Translations under genes and position numbers: made by a program
Notes under the pieces: model-generated
What the model was told of the DNA's origin: nothing
Seen by the model: only the letters and a program-made list of their open reading frames with translations
The model's database searches: none
Shown: one piece after another, positions 17,376 to 26,165 of the stretch
Position numbering within the stretch: position 1 is the stretch's first letter
Layout: each line of letters starts with the position of its first letter
Origin: Sporocytophaga myxococcoides
GTDB taxonomy: Bacteria > Bacteroidota > Bacteroidia > Cytophagales > Cytophagaceae
NCBI RefSeq assembly: GCF_000775915.1
Contig: NZ_BBLT01000001.1
Coordinates: forward strand, 186,001 to 250,000
Length of the DNA stretch: 64,000 bases
Direction: 5' to 3'

Positions 17376-17786
17376 TTTTGATACTCTTTGAGTTGAAAAT
17401 ATAAATTATCTTTATTTGAAAAGTACAATTATTGATGTTTTGTATTCAAATTGAATATTTATACGGTTCCAAGATAAAATAAGTTTCGTCTATTTGAAAC
17501 TTATTTTTGTCTATTGAAGTATAGTTTTAGGCTTTTTAATTTCTTCGTACCAATTATTGAAAAAATACTTTTTATGAAAATTCGTGACAATCAATAGGTT
17601 GAGTGTTGGAACATGAGTTTAGGGAAATATTGGAATATTGAAAAAATTAAGATGTTCTTTATATCTCATAATTTTGATTTTTAAAAGAAATTTTATTGAG
17701 TTTGGTATAACATAGTTTTAAAGATTTTTTGTTGAATGGATCTATGGTCGTAGCTTTGAATTTGCTTTAACTAAAAATAAAAATAT
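17376..17786. other. AT-rich intergenic region between divergent genes
   Basis: 410 bases separating the STAS-like/PrnB unit (leftward) from efp (rightward). It must hold both promoters, but I find no convincing TTG-N17-23-TAnnTTTG pair; the best fragment on the minus strand is TACTTTTC near 17423. No ORF or repeat seen. Confidence 0.5.
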
Positions 17787-18350
17787 ATGGCTACTACTTC
17801 GGATATTTCCAAAGGCGCATTTTTGAGATATAACGGTGAATTGGTGATGGTTACAGATTATACGCACATTACACCTGGAAAGGGCAATGCGATATATACT
17901 GTCAAAAGTCGCAATGTGAAAACCGGTAAACAAAGTGAGATCAGATTCCGGTCAGGGGAAAAAATTGAACTGGTAAGAGTGGAAACCCGCGAATTGCAAT
18001 ATCTGTATCAGGAAGGTGATTCTCTAGTCTGTATGCATCCTGAGACATTCGAACAATTGCCTGTGCCTATGGTATTGTTTGGTGAATCTCTTAAGTTTCT
18101 AAAAGAGAATACCATTGTTCTTGTAAAGTTTGATGATAATGATGTTCCTGTTTATGCGGAACCTCCTACGCATGTCGAACTGGAAGTTACTTATACAGAG
18201 CCAGGATTAAAAGGAGATACATCAACAAGAGCTTTAAAACCTGCTACCGTTGAAACTGGAGCTACTGTTCAGGTACCTTTATTTGTTGAAGCAGGTGAAA
18301 GAATAAAGGTAAATGCTGAGACAGGTGAATATGTGGAAAGAGTGAAGTAA
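17787..18350 (+). CDS. efp: Translation elongation factor P
   Basis: 187 aa, full length. Three beta-barrel domains; the domain I tip loop reads ITPGKGNAI with Lys32 at the position that is modified in many bacteria, and the C-terminal domain has the EF-P signature region TRALKPATVETGATVQVPLF. EF-P binds between the ribosomal P and E sites and relieves stalling at polyproline. The tip Lys would fit EpmA-type or 5-aminopentanol-type modification; no modification gene lies in the window. Monocistronic with its own terminator. Confidence 0.98.
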   Translation: MATTSDISKGAFLRYNGELVMVTDYTHITPGKGNAIYTVKSRNVKTGKQSEIRFRSGEKIELVRVETRELQYLYQEGDSLVCMHPETFEQLPVPMVLFGESLKFLKENTIVLVKFDDNDVPVYAEPPTHVELEVTYTEPGLKGDTSTRALKPATVETGATVQVPLFVEAGERIKVNAETGEYVERVK

Positions 18351-18370
18351 TTTCATTTACAGGAAATAAA

Positions 18371-18410
18371 AATAAAGCCATTCAGATTCTTTTGAATAGC
18401 TTTATTTTAA
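18371..18410 (+). terminator. Terminator of efp
   Basis: AATAAAGC-c-ATTCA, 8-base loop, TGAAT-a-GCTTTATT followed by TTAATT. A stem of 8 plus 5 bp with one internal mismatch, 20 bases after the efp stop. Confidence 0.75.
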
Positions 18411-18472
18411 TTATCTATATAGAGTGCATAAGTTTCTTGTTTTACTTTCCCATGAATGAGCTAATTGTATTT

Positions 18473-18490
18473 AATCTGCATATGCAGATT
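18473..18490. repeat. Perfect 18-bp palindrome
   Basis: AATCTGCATATGCAGATT reads the same on both strands without a spacer. It lies in an 860-base gene-poor AT-rich stretch (18351-19214) between efp and the OmpR-type regulator. It could be a dimeric regulator's site or a small cruciform. The remainder of the stretch has a short hairpin (CAACC-TTT-GGTTG near 18578-18590) and no gene I can support. Confidence 0.6.
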
Positions 18491-19144
18491 TAGGATGGAT
18501 TACATAGGAGCTTAATACTAAATAGGTGTGGAATTAAATCTATATGAGAGATTTACTTTTTTACGAATGGTTATTATCAACCTTTGGTTGGTATTTCTTC
18601 TTAAATAATTTCCTCCATTTATTTCTAATTTAATATAAAACTTCTTGAAGTAGTTTTTATATAGAATGACACAGATAGGAGCGTTTCAATACTTTTATTC
18701 TTACTATTAATGTTTTCTTTTTTGCTATTGCAATGAGTAATTCTTTATTGAGAATATATTAATTGCTTCTTGTCTACTTTTAGCTTGTATTGCCTTATAA
18801 TAATCTATGTATAATTTCTTTCGTACAGGTGTATAATTCATAACTATCACCAAGCTCTGACTCTCAATAAAAGTAATGCGGATTGGTAGTCTTCTTTCTT
18901 ATTTAAAAATTAGTCTAGTTTATTAAATTCAATAAAGAATCCTGTATATCCTGTGATTAGTGGTATACAAAAAAATATTATTAATCAAATATTAATCTAT
19001 TGATTTAGTAAGGAGCTAATTATGAGATTGGTTTAAATGTTATCTCATTAAGTGAATTAAAATTGAATTAAATGTTATGGACTTAACTTTATAAAAATAT
19101 AAACTAACCATAGGTTTTATTAATTTTAGTCAGGAGGAAATATA

Positions 19145-19231
19145 ATGACTATAGCTACTGACAATAATTTATATCTGCTTCAAGTGTGCTTTTTCATTTT
19201 TAAAATAGTTGTATATGGGTCAGAATCTTAA
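19145..19231 (+). CDS. Possible 28-aa leader ORF with strong ribosome-binding site
   Basis: The ATG at 19145 is preceded by AGGAGG (19132-19137) at a 7-base spacing, an unusually perfect Shine-Dalgarno for a Bacteroidota genome. The ORF (start MTIATDNNLYLLQ, hydrophobic middle VCFFIFKIVVY) ends at 19231, 17 bases inside the following regulator gene in another frame. Overlap would allow translational coupling. It is too short to judge by composition, and it may be fortuitous. Confidence 0.35.
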   Translation: MTIATDNNLYLLQVCFFIFKIVVYGSES

Positions 19232-19913
19232 AATACTAGTAGCAGACGAAAGCCAGGAGATTATTGATATACTAGAATTTATTTTTCATAAAGAAGGTTA
19301 TGAAGTGAAAGGCTGCACGAGTGGAAAGGAGCTTGTAAAGATAGCAAAGGCTTTTTTACCTGATCTTATAATTGCAGAAGTTAAACTTATTGAAATGGAT
19401 GGTCTTCGTGCATGTAAAATGATACGTGAGGTTCCGGAGCTAGAGAGCTGTGTATTTATTTTTTTGACTTCTTTGGATGATCAGCAAAGTGAACTCTCTG
19501 CATTTGAAGCAGGAGCAAATGATTATGTGATCAAGCCTATTAAACCCAGACTTTTAGTTTGTCGTGTCAATGCATTTCTAAAAAGAAATAAAAATATCTC
19601 TGCAATAATATCAGAGGAAGATAATAATAAGATAACCATTAATGATCTTACAATCGATATTGATAATTTTGTTGTACTTAAAAAGAATAAAACCATCATT
19701 TTGTCAAAGAAAGAGTTTGAGCTTCTCTGTTGCCTATCAAAAAATCCCAACAGAACATTCAGACGTAAAGAGCTTATAGAGCAAATCTGGGGTCCTGAAG
19801 TTTCAGAAATCTCCAAAACCCTTGAAGTACATATCAGTAGAATCAGAGAAAAGATTGGTGGTGATTATATTGATACAGTTAAGAAGATTGGTTATAAGTT
19901 TCATCTGGAATAA
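19215..19913 (+). CDS. OmpR-type response regulator with atypical receiver (Glu at phospho-site)
   Basis: 232 aa. Receiver plus winged-helix C-terminal domain (LTIDIDNFVVL, LSKKEFELLCCLSKNPNRTFRR, IWGPE, LEVHISRIREKIG, IDTVKKIGYKF). The receiver departs from the rule: the acidic pair is VADE with Ala10 in place of the first Asp, and the phospho-acceptor position in PDLIIAEVKLIEMDG is Glu55 instead of Asp. Thr85 and Lys107 (VIKPIKP) are kept. Asp-to-Glu at this site often mimics the phosphorylated state, so the protein may be constitutively active or controlled by other means (inference). No kinase gene is adjacent. ATG 19215 is used; an in-frame TTG lies two codons upstream. Confidence 0.93.
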   Translation: MGQNLKILVADESQEIIDILEFIFHKEGYEVKGCTSGKELVKIAKAFLPDLIIAEVKLIEMDGLRACKMIREVPELESCVFIFLTSLDDQQSELSAFEAGANDYVIKPIKPRLLVCRVNAFLKRNKNISAIISEEDNNKITINDLTIDIDNFVVLKKNKTIILSKKEFELLCCLSKNPNRTFRRKELIEQIWGPEVSEISKTLEVHISRIREKIGGDYIDTVKKIGYKFHLE

Positions 19914-20317
19914 AAACAGAAATAGTGAATAGTAACTGTATAAGCCATTTTTTTTCTATTATACTATTTGTGTATGTGGCCCTGAATTAGACTTTTCTTT
20001 TTCTAGCTTATTTTGTATTTAAATTTTTTCAAGCTAACTACTAATCTCCATCAATAGATTTTAGCAATTTCATTTTAGTAATAACCGGATAAGGTCACAA
20101 TTCTAAATGTTGATTTTAGGAGATAGTGTAAAGTTCTTCTTAATTAGGTCTTTAGCAATGTACAACATGCTGCTACGACTTGCCCTTCCTAATTGCTTTT
20201 CATTTAGCTTGATAATTGAGGTTCAATAGTGTATTTATATTTAGTAATTTAAGTGAATGACTTTTTGATAAACCTGAAGTTTCCTTAGGTTGTAAAAAAA
20301 ATGATGGAGGCTACATG
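19914..20317. other. AT-rich intergenic region
   Basis: About 400 bases between the OmpR-type regulator and the ssrA region with no ORF that I can support and no clear terminator. A fragment AGTGAATAGTAACT near 19925 resembles the arms of the inverted repeat at 20318-20382. Confidence 0.5.
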
Positions 20318-20382
20318 AGTAAATAGTAACAGTAAACAATACAGTTAAGGGCATATAATACTATTCACTGTTACTATTTACT
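20318..20382. repeat. 16-bp perfect inverted repeat downstream of ssrA
   Basis: AGTAAATAGTAACAGT (20318-20333) and ACTGTTACTATTTACT (20367-20382) are exact complements with a 33-base spacer. The right arm continues into GTTACTG, a partial tandem copy. It begins 15 bases after the tmRNA 3' end in the direction of tmRNA transcription and could be the pre-tmRNA 3' hairpin or a dispersed palindromic repeat. Confidence 0.65.
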
Positions 20383-20396
20383 GTTACTGCAATTAG

Positions 20397-20790
20397 TGGA
20401 GCCGCAGGGAGTCGAACCCTGGTCCAGAGAAGCTAATAATCGAGCCTTCTACATGCTTAGCTGACTTTAATTGTCGGGTAAAACCAGGCAGGCAGCAGCC
20501 AAATTTTACCTTAGTTGTTTAGATTTCGTCAAAGTTTAACAACATCACTCTGACTAGTTCCACTGTTCGACACCCCGTATTCAGTTCCCGCGAAACGAAA
20601 GAACTGAGGAGTGATGGCTTCCTGATAATCTAATATCAGGATGAGCTAATCTAACATTCAGTCAGATTAAGCAGCCATGGCGTAAGATTCTTCGCCAGAT
20701 ATTGTTCGGAACTATCTTTCAAGGCTCTCATCCCATGAGCCTGCATGCTTATACACGTCATTACTCAACCTGTCAAATCCGGTCGGCCCC
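20397..20790 (-). ncRNA. ssrA: Transfer-messenger RNA (tmRNA)
   Basis: The minus strand starts GGGGCCGACC GGATTTGACA (5' end at 20790) and ends GGACCAGGGTTCGACTCCC followed by TGCGGCTCCA (3' end at 20397). The acceptor arms GGGGCCG and CGGCTCC pair, and the T arm GGTTCGACTCC is intact. The tag frame is at 20696-20667: GGC GAA GAA TCT TAC GCC ATG GCT GCT TAA, giving (A)GEESYAMAA. CCA is not encoded (the DNA reads ACTA), so it must be added after transcription. tmRNA with SmpB rescues stalled ribosomes and tags the nascent peptide. About 394 nt, one-piece type. Confidence 0.97.
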
Positions 20791-20847
20791 ATAAGTCAAT
20801 GAACTTTTATCAAGAACAAATAACAAAAACCTTTGTTTTTGCTCCTG

Positions 20848-20879
20848 CAAATATAAAAATTGCAGATTATTTATCTCAA
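20848..20879 (-). promoter_or_regulatory. ssrA promoter
   Basis: On the minus strand TTG (20879-20877), 21 bases, then TATATTTG (20855-20848), a good match to the Bacteroidota -33/-7 consensus. Transcription would begin near 20841, leaving about 50 nt of 5' leader to be removed by RNase P. Confidence 0.65.
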
Positions 20880-20887
20880 CCTTTTAA

Positions 20888-21691
20888 ATGAAATCATCTT
20901 ATTTATTTGTTCCGTTTCTAGTAACAATTTCTAGTGCATGTTTTGTTCCAGCATCTTTTGGACAAATTCTCAATATTGAAAGGTTTCGTTTTGAGAAAGA
21001 TACGTCAAATTTCTGGACGGGAAATGTTGGCCTCGGTTTTTCAACTAAAAAACAGCAAAATCAGGTGACTACACTCAATTTAAATTCTAATCTCGTTTAT
21101 TTGTCAGAAAAACATGGTTATCTCAATATTAACTATGGGAAATTAATCAAGACTACTCAACAAAAAGTAATAAGTGAGGGATATACGCATTGGAGAGTAA
21201 ATCTTTTCAGAGCAAAAAGATTATCCTATGAGCCTTTTCTTCAGTTGCAGTATGATCTTGGTAGGGGGTTGCAAATCAGGGAGTTGTATGGGGGGAGCCT
21301 CAGGTTCAGGGTAAAATCCACACCTAAATATTCATTCAGCATCAACTCCGGAGGAATGTATGAACATGAAATCTGGAGGGGGGAAGTTTTAAGGTTTGAG
21401 TCTGGCGGTGATTCTACAAAGGCTGAAACATACTTTTTTAAAAATACAACCAATGTATCGTTTAGAGGTGACATATCTAAGAATGTTAATGTTTTCATGG
21501 TAACCTATTATCAGGCGAGATTCACCAGTTTTTTTAAACCCAGGGTGATTTCAGACTTTCAGTTGATGATTAACATCAATAAATATTTTTCATTAAATAA
21601 CCAGTTTGTAGCTACTTATGATGCTTTACCACTTGTTACAGGTAATAACTTTGTTTATACTTACAATATGTCCATTATTGTAAAATTTTAG
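20888..21691 (+). CDS. DUF481-like outer-membrane beta-barrel protein
   Basis: 267 aa. A signal peptide (MKSSYLFVPFLVTISSACF...SFGQ) precedes a chain of amphipathic strands: FWTGNVGLGFSTKKQQNQVTT, YLNINYGKLIKTTQQ, LSYEPFLQLQYDLGRGLQIR, YSFSINSGGMYEHE, and the C-terminal YNMSIIVKF ending in Phe as barrel proteins do. This matches the DUF481 pattern of putative salt-induced outer membrane proteins. Divergent from ssrA, whose promoter nearly touches its start codon. Confidence 0.75.
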   Translation: MKSSYLFVPFLVTISSACFVPASFGQILNIERFRFEKDTSNFWTGNVGLGFSTKKQQNQVTTLNLNSNLVYLSEKHGYLNINYGKLIKTTQQKVISEGYTHWRVNLFRAKRLSYEPFLQLQYDLGRGLQIRELYGGSLRFRVKSTPKYSFSINSGGMYEHEIWRGEVLRFESGGDSTKAETYFFKNTTNVSFRGDISKNVNVFMVTYYQARFTSFFKPRVISDFQLMININKYFSLNNQFVATYDALPLVTGNNFVYTYNMSIIVKF

Positions 21692-21833
21692 TTGCAGCAT
21701 ATGGAAAACAAGTTATAGTTTATCAGAGTATCTTTAAAGTTCCCTTATTTTTAGGTTTTTTCCCTTCCTAAAGCTGAACCCAGTCATTAAATATCATGTT
21801 CGGATATTAGACATTTAAAGGCTTTAGTAACAT

Positions 21834-22241
21834 ATGAAAATGAATTGTGTTTTATTAGTAGATGATGATCGGGTAAGTAATTTTATTACTGAAAAGGTCC
21901 TGAACGGAATGGGTGTTACTTCAATGGTAACTACTGCATATGATGGGAAAAAAGGTCTTGATTATATCAAGTATCAATGTACCGATGACTTAGGGACATG
22001 CCCTGATCTGATTCTGCTTGATATAAACATGCCATTAATAGACGGAAGGGAATTCGTTGACCGGTATCATAAAATACCAAGGCAAAAGGAGAGTGTAATA
22101 GTAGTTTTAAGCGCTACTGAATTGCCAGATGCTGAAAAAGCTGAGCTTCGAAATGCCGGAGTTTCCGAATTCCTTGTAAAACCATTAAATGCCGATAAGA
22201 TTAATGATATTGTTCAGAAGTACTTTGTGCTGGAAGAGTGA
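21834..22241 (+). CDS. Single-domain response regulator (REC only)
   Basis: 135 aa. VLLVDDDRVSNFITEKVL with the acidic cluster, phospho-acceptor Asp63 in LLDINMPLIDG, Ser/Thr in VLSATEL and Lys in FLVKPLNADK. Proteins of this CheY-like class, starting with 'DDDxxxNFI', are abundant in Cytophagales and pass phosphate in relays or act by protein contact; no output domain is present. No kinase adjoins it. A 54-aa gene and terminator follow. Confidence 0.93.
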   Translation: MKMNCVLLVDDDRVSNFITEKVLNGMGVTSMVTTAYDGKKGLDYIKYQCTDDLGTCPDLILLDINMPLIDGREFVDRYHKIPRQKESVIVVLSATELPDAEKAELRNAGVSEFLVKPLNADKINDIVQKYFVLEE

Positions 22242-22290
22242 TGTCCGGAACAAGGCAATGTAGAGGGTTAACATTAATTAAATAATAACA

Positions 22291-22455
22291 ATGGGGTCAG
22301 ACATAAACATAAAAGGGGAGAATAAAAAAAAAATAGATGAGATTGAAACTCCAGAACCGCCGCAAAGGATGTATCCACTGGAGGATCCTTTTGAAGAACA
22401 AAAGGAACCATCTAAAAAGCATGGGATAAAGCCTGAAACTAAAGAAAGAATGTAA
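22291..22455 (+). CDS. Small charged hypothetical protein (54 aa)
   Basis: ATG at 22291, TAA at 22453-22455. Almost entirely charged and Pro-rich, with the middle reading PEPPQRMYPLEDPFEEQ and the end KPETKERM; likely disordered. It lies 49 bases after the receiver gene, and its stop is 15 bases before a clear intrinsic terminator, which argues that it is a real last gene of that transcript. I recognise no family. Confidence 0.55.
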   Translation: MGSDINIKGENKKKIDEIETPEPPQRMYPLEDPFEEQKEPSKKHGIKPETKERM

Positions 22456-22470
22456 AATATAATTTGTATG

Positions 22471-22506
22471 AGGCTGTCTTCTAAAAAGGACAGCCTTTTT
22501 ATTTTA
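22471..22506 (+). terminator. Rho-independent terminator
   Basis: AGGCTGTC, 10-base loop, GACAGCCT, then TTTTATTTTAT. A textbook 8-bp GC-rich stem with T tail, ending the receiver/54-aa transcript. Confidence 0.88.
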
Positions 22507-22932
22507 TAGTAAAAAAATAACTTTTATAATTAAAAAATATTGGACCTTGTAGTTTTTTTGTATCTTGTTCTGGTTATTTTTTAAAAAAGAACTATTTACA
22601 GAATTTATTGGAATCATTTTTTTATCCAAAAATATTGCGAATGGTCCGAATAAAATTTTTTAATACAAAAATAAACTCGTTCAATTTAAAGAGTTCCAGA
22701 TTTTGTTGAATTATGTTCAGCTTTTGTATAATTTTTATGGTTCTTGTCATCCAATAGCTAAAAATTCGTCTAAATTTTGGGTTACAATTCTAATTGAACT
22801 TGTATACAGCCTTTAAATACTGTATATTTAAGTAAATTTATACTTTTTGTAGATTTATTTGTAGATTAAAAACTATTACAATTCTTTAGGACTGATTTTG
22901 AAAATATTAGACTCGAAAACAAATTAAATAAT
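22507..22932. other. AT-rich intergenic region upstream of the RCC1 gene
   Basis: 426 bases with no supportable ORF. It must hold the promoter of the RCC1 gene, but I find only imperfect TAnnTTTG matches near 22850-22865. No repeat longer than about 10 bp noticed. Confidence 0.5.
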
Positions 22933-25900
22933 ATGAAAAAAAGCCTACTTCTTTTAACCATTATCCTTACCGCCATAAGGGGCTTTGGGCAAAATCTTCA
23001 GATTTCGGGAGGAAATAACTTTTCAGCAGCTGTTTGTGAAAATCAAACAGTATTTGTTTGGGGAGAAAATAACAAAGGGCAACTTGGGATAACATTGACG
23101 GATGCTCCTTTCCCTCTTGCCTCATTTAGCAATGTACCTATAGCAGTTAGGAGAGGAAACGTAAACAATACTGCAGGAGGTTTAACTTATGGAAATTTAC
23201 CTGCAATCAGTCAGGTGGATGCAGGTTCTGGAGCGCATGTTCTTGGTCTTTCTTGTGCAGGCCAGGTTTGGGCTTGGGGAGAAGGAGCTTTCGGGCAACT
23301 AGGTAGAGGATCTAAACTTGATAGTCCTGTTCCTACAAGAGTTTCCAAAGGAGCACAAGCTGGCAAAGTAGATGCTGTAAATGATCCAAATGGTGTTTTT
23401 CTTCATGATATTTTTTATGTTTCAGGAGGAAATGCTTCTTCATTTGCCTTGGAGAAAGTAACAGGAAAAGTTTTGGCTTGGGGGCAGAATGCTAATGGTC
23501 AGTTAGGAGATGGAACAACAACAGATCGCATAGAACCTGTATATGTTTTAAAAGACGATGGAACTCAATTAACTAATATCATTCAAATTGAAGGAGGAGA
23601 TGCATGTACATATGCATTGGATGCTAATGGAAATGTGTGGTCATGGGGATCTAACGATGGAAATAAGTTGGGTAGACCAGGTGCAGATGGAAGTTTAGCA
23701 GCAATCAGAGCTGGAAGAGTAATTCAGGGTGATCCGTTAAATAGTGGTTATTCTGCTACACCGGCTCCGGCTCAGTTTTTATCTAATATAGTGCAAATTT
23801 CAGGTGGTGATACCCATTGTTTAGCGTTGGATAGTAAAGGAAATGTTTGGTCATTTGGAGGGGACTGGGGAATTGGGCAATTAGGTAGAGGTGGAACCGT
23901 TGCAGCGGCTACAGGTGTTTATCAGAATGATGCCAGAAGAGTGGTTATTCCGGGACTTACTACCTATGGAACTGCAGAGGCTCAGTTTTTGGGAAATGGT
24001 GTTGATGGAAAAGCTGTTTTCGTTTCTGCAGGTCAGGCGAACTCTGCTGTTGTGATGGCAAATGGTAAAGTAGTTACGTTTGGTGCCAGAGGATTATTTA
24101 ATAATGGGCTCACTTCGACAGGTTCAGGAGGTACAGTCGATTGTTCTGCGACCGCTGACGGAGATTTAATTGGTGCAGGTACTTTGGGGGATGGGAATGT
24201 TGCTTGTAATTCAACTGCTTGTACGGGAAAAGCAAATAAACTATTTAGTCCGTTTCCCGTGTATGTTAAAGATGGTACAAAAGCTGGTAATCCTGATTTA
24301 ACTGGGATAGTTTCGGTTTCCGATGGTGATGCCTGGTTTTTTGCAGTTGGAGGAGCTGGAGAGGCTTATGCATGGGGCTGGAATAGAAGAGGTGAACTGG
24401 GAATTGGAAATTTTCAGGACCAATGTAGAGCAGTTAGTTTTACTCTGCCTGTTGGTTGTAGTTTTGCCAGTCCTTGTCCGGGTAAACCTAATCTAGGTCC
24501 TGATGTAGTGACATGTCCGGGATTTTCAGCAACATTAAATTCAAATATTCCTCAGACTTATAGTTCATATAAATATACATGGGAATATCGTTCGGGAACA
24601 TCAGGTGCCTGGTTACCTCTTGGAACTCCTGAAAGTGATGATGTAACTTATACTCCTGCAGATAAATTTGGGCAATATAGAGTTTCTGTTTCAGATAATA
24701 GGGCTTCGGTAGCATTTCTTTGTGGACCATGTCCTGTGTTAAGGGATACTGTAACATATTCCCCTGCTCCGTCTCCATATAAAGTTACTGCATGCGAGGA
24801 CCCAACTAGAAATATAGCAAGATTCTCCGTATATGAGCCAAAGGATCTAAAAATCAAATGGTATACAAACTATGCAGACTTACCAGGTACTGAGCTAAAT
24901 CCAACAGATGAAGATTCAGTAATTGCTGTTCCCTTCACAGCAACCAATACTTCTGTAGCAGGTTGTGCAAGAGCTTTGTATGCAGAAGATAAATCGAGTA
25001 TCACTGGTTCAATAATTAAAACACAGCCATGTAATCCAAGTGCAGAAGGGAACGTAAATGGTCCTCTTTATACAATGATTACTTCTACTCAGGCAATTAA
25101 GCTTACTGAAGTAAGTTTCTTCCAGGGAAGTGGATGGGGAGCTGGTGCTTTTGAATTAAGAGTTTACCCGAATGTTATTCCGAGTTCTATATACTGTGGA
25201 GATTGTAACCCAGCAGGAAATTACAATGGTCCGGGAGGTACGGGTACTGTAATTGCAACAACAACTTTTCCAGAAGCAAATTCAGCAAGAACTTGGACGC
25301 TTGCAACACCTTATGAACTGCCAGCAGGAACTTATTGGCTAGCGATCAGAGCATCTTCTGGTGCATTAAAACCTTATAATTGCGGAGGGACAACTGCAAT
25401 TAATGCCAGTAGTAACCTTTGGACAACTCCAGCAACAGAGACTAACGGAGTACTCACCGGAAATGCATCAATCATCGGGAATAATTCAAAGAATAAAGGA
25501 GGATTATATAATATTACATACACTTCAGGTCCTACCTATTCTTGTGGTAAAATTCTGGTGTGCGTAGATGGGACATGTATATTACCTGTAGAATTTATTT
25601 CTTTTGATGCACATAGAATCTCCTTGTCACATGTTTCAGTAAATTGGTCGACGGCTAAAGAGGAAAATTCAAAAGAGTTTATTGTAGAGCGGTCCTTAGA
25701 TGGAATCAATTTTGTCGCTGTTGGAACTGTTAAGGCTGCTGGAAACTCTAATACTGTATTGTCATATTCTTTTACTGATAAAAATGACTTTAAAGGTACT
25801 TCATATTACCGAGTACGAGAAGTTGATTTCAATGGGGATATTACAAGCACAACAGTAATTGCTGTAAATGGCTCCGGAACATCTTCATTCAAGTATAAAG

Positions 25901-26139
25901 TAATTCCTAACCCTAATAAGGGAATTTTTAAGGTACAGATAACTAATCCGTCAAAAGGAAATTATGAATTTAGAATTACAGATGTACTAGGTCAAGAAGT
26001 GTATCTATTATCCTCTAATTTTGAAGAGGGAACCTTATATGAAAAAGAAATCAATCTGAGTCATTTGCCATCAGGTGTTTATTTAATGAATATTATTGGT
26101 GAGAATGATAATTTGATAGAAAAGGTTATAATAGAGTAA
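22933..26139 (+). CDS. Secreted RCC1-repeat protein with T9SS C-terminal sorting domain
   Basis: 1068 aa. Signal peptide (MKKSLLLLTIILTAIRGFG-Q). Residues about 25-520 hold RCC1 beta-propeller repeats (VFVWGENNKGQLG, VWAWGEGAFGQLGRG, VLAWGQNANGQLGDG, VWSWGSNDGNKLG, AYAWGWNRRGELGIG). Next come an Ig-like segment (LGPDVVTCPGFSATLNS), a region resembling a jelly-roll (residues about 700-860), an FN3-like domain (VEFISFDAHR...VNWSTAKEENSKEFIVERS), and the C-terminal sorting domain (VIPNPNKGIFKVQI, ITDVLGQEVY, LPSGVYLMNI). The last marks export through the type IX system and attachment to, or release from, the cell surface. Ligand unknown. Its terminator follows directly. Confidence 0.93.
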   Translation: MKKSLLLLTIILTAIRGFGQNLQISGGNNFSAAVCENQTVFVWGENNKGQLGITLTDAPFPLASFSNVPIAVRRGNVNNTAGGLTYGNLPAISQVDAGSGAHVLGLSCAGQVWAWGEGAFGQLGRGSKLDSPVPTRVSKGAQAGKVDAVNDPNGVFLHDIFYVSGGNASSFALEKVTGKVLAWGQNANGQLGDGTTTDRIEPVYVLKDDGTQLTNIIQIEGGDACTYALDANGNVWSWGSNDGNKLGRPGADGSLAAIRAGRVIQGDPLNSGYSATPAPAQFLSNIVQISGGDTHCLALDSKGNVWSFGGDWGIGQLGRGGTVAAATGVYQNDARRVVIPGLTTYGTAEAQFLGNGVDGKAVFVSAGQANSAVVMANGKVVTFGARGLFNNGLTSTGSGGTVDCSATADGDLIGAGTLGDGNVACNSTACTGKANKLFSPFPVYVKDGTKAGNPDLTGIVSVSDGDAWFFAVGGAGEAYAWGWNRRGELGIGNFQDQCRAVSFTLPVGCSFASPCPGKPNLGPDVVTCPGFSATLNSNIPQTYSSYKYTWEYRSGTSGAWLPLGTPESDDVTYTPADKFGQYRVSVSDNRASVAFLCGPCPVLRDTVTYSPAPSPYKVTACEDPTRNIARFSVYEPKDLKIKWYTNYADLPGTELNPTDEDSVIAVPFTATNTSVAGCARALYAEDKSSITGSIIKTQPCNPSAEGNVNGPLYTMITSTQAIKLTEVSFFQGSGWGAGAFELRVYPNVIPSSIYCGDCNPAGNYNGPGGTGTVIATTTFPEANSARTWTLATPYELPAGTYWLAIRASSGALKPYNCGGTTAINASSNLWTTPATETNGVLTGNASIIGNNSKNKGGLYNITYTSGPTYSCGKILVCVDGTCILPVEFISFDAHRISLSHVSVNWSTAKEENSKEFIVERSLDGINFVAVGTVKAAGNSNTVLSYSFTDKNDFKGTSYYRVREVDFNGDITSTTVIAVNGSGTSSFKYKVIPNPNKGIFKVQITNPSKGNYEFRITDVLGQEVYLLSSNFEEGTLYEKEINLSHLPSGVYLMNIIGENDNLIEKVIIE

Positions 26140-26165
26140 ATTCTAATTACAACTATAAAATAGGA

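Noticed and set aside
18725-18905. 57-codon open stretch on the minus strand (contains MNYTPVRKKLYIDYYKAIQA)
   Set aside because: No good start or signal, no recognised family, and AT-rich composition; could be a decayed gene but cannot be supported.
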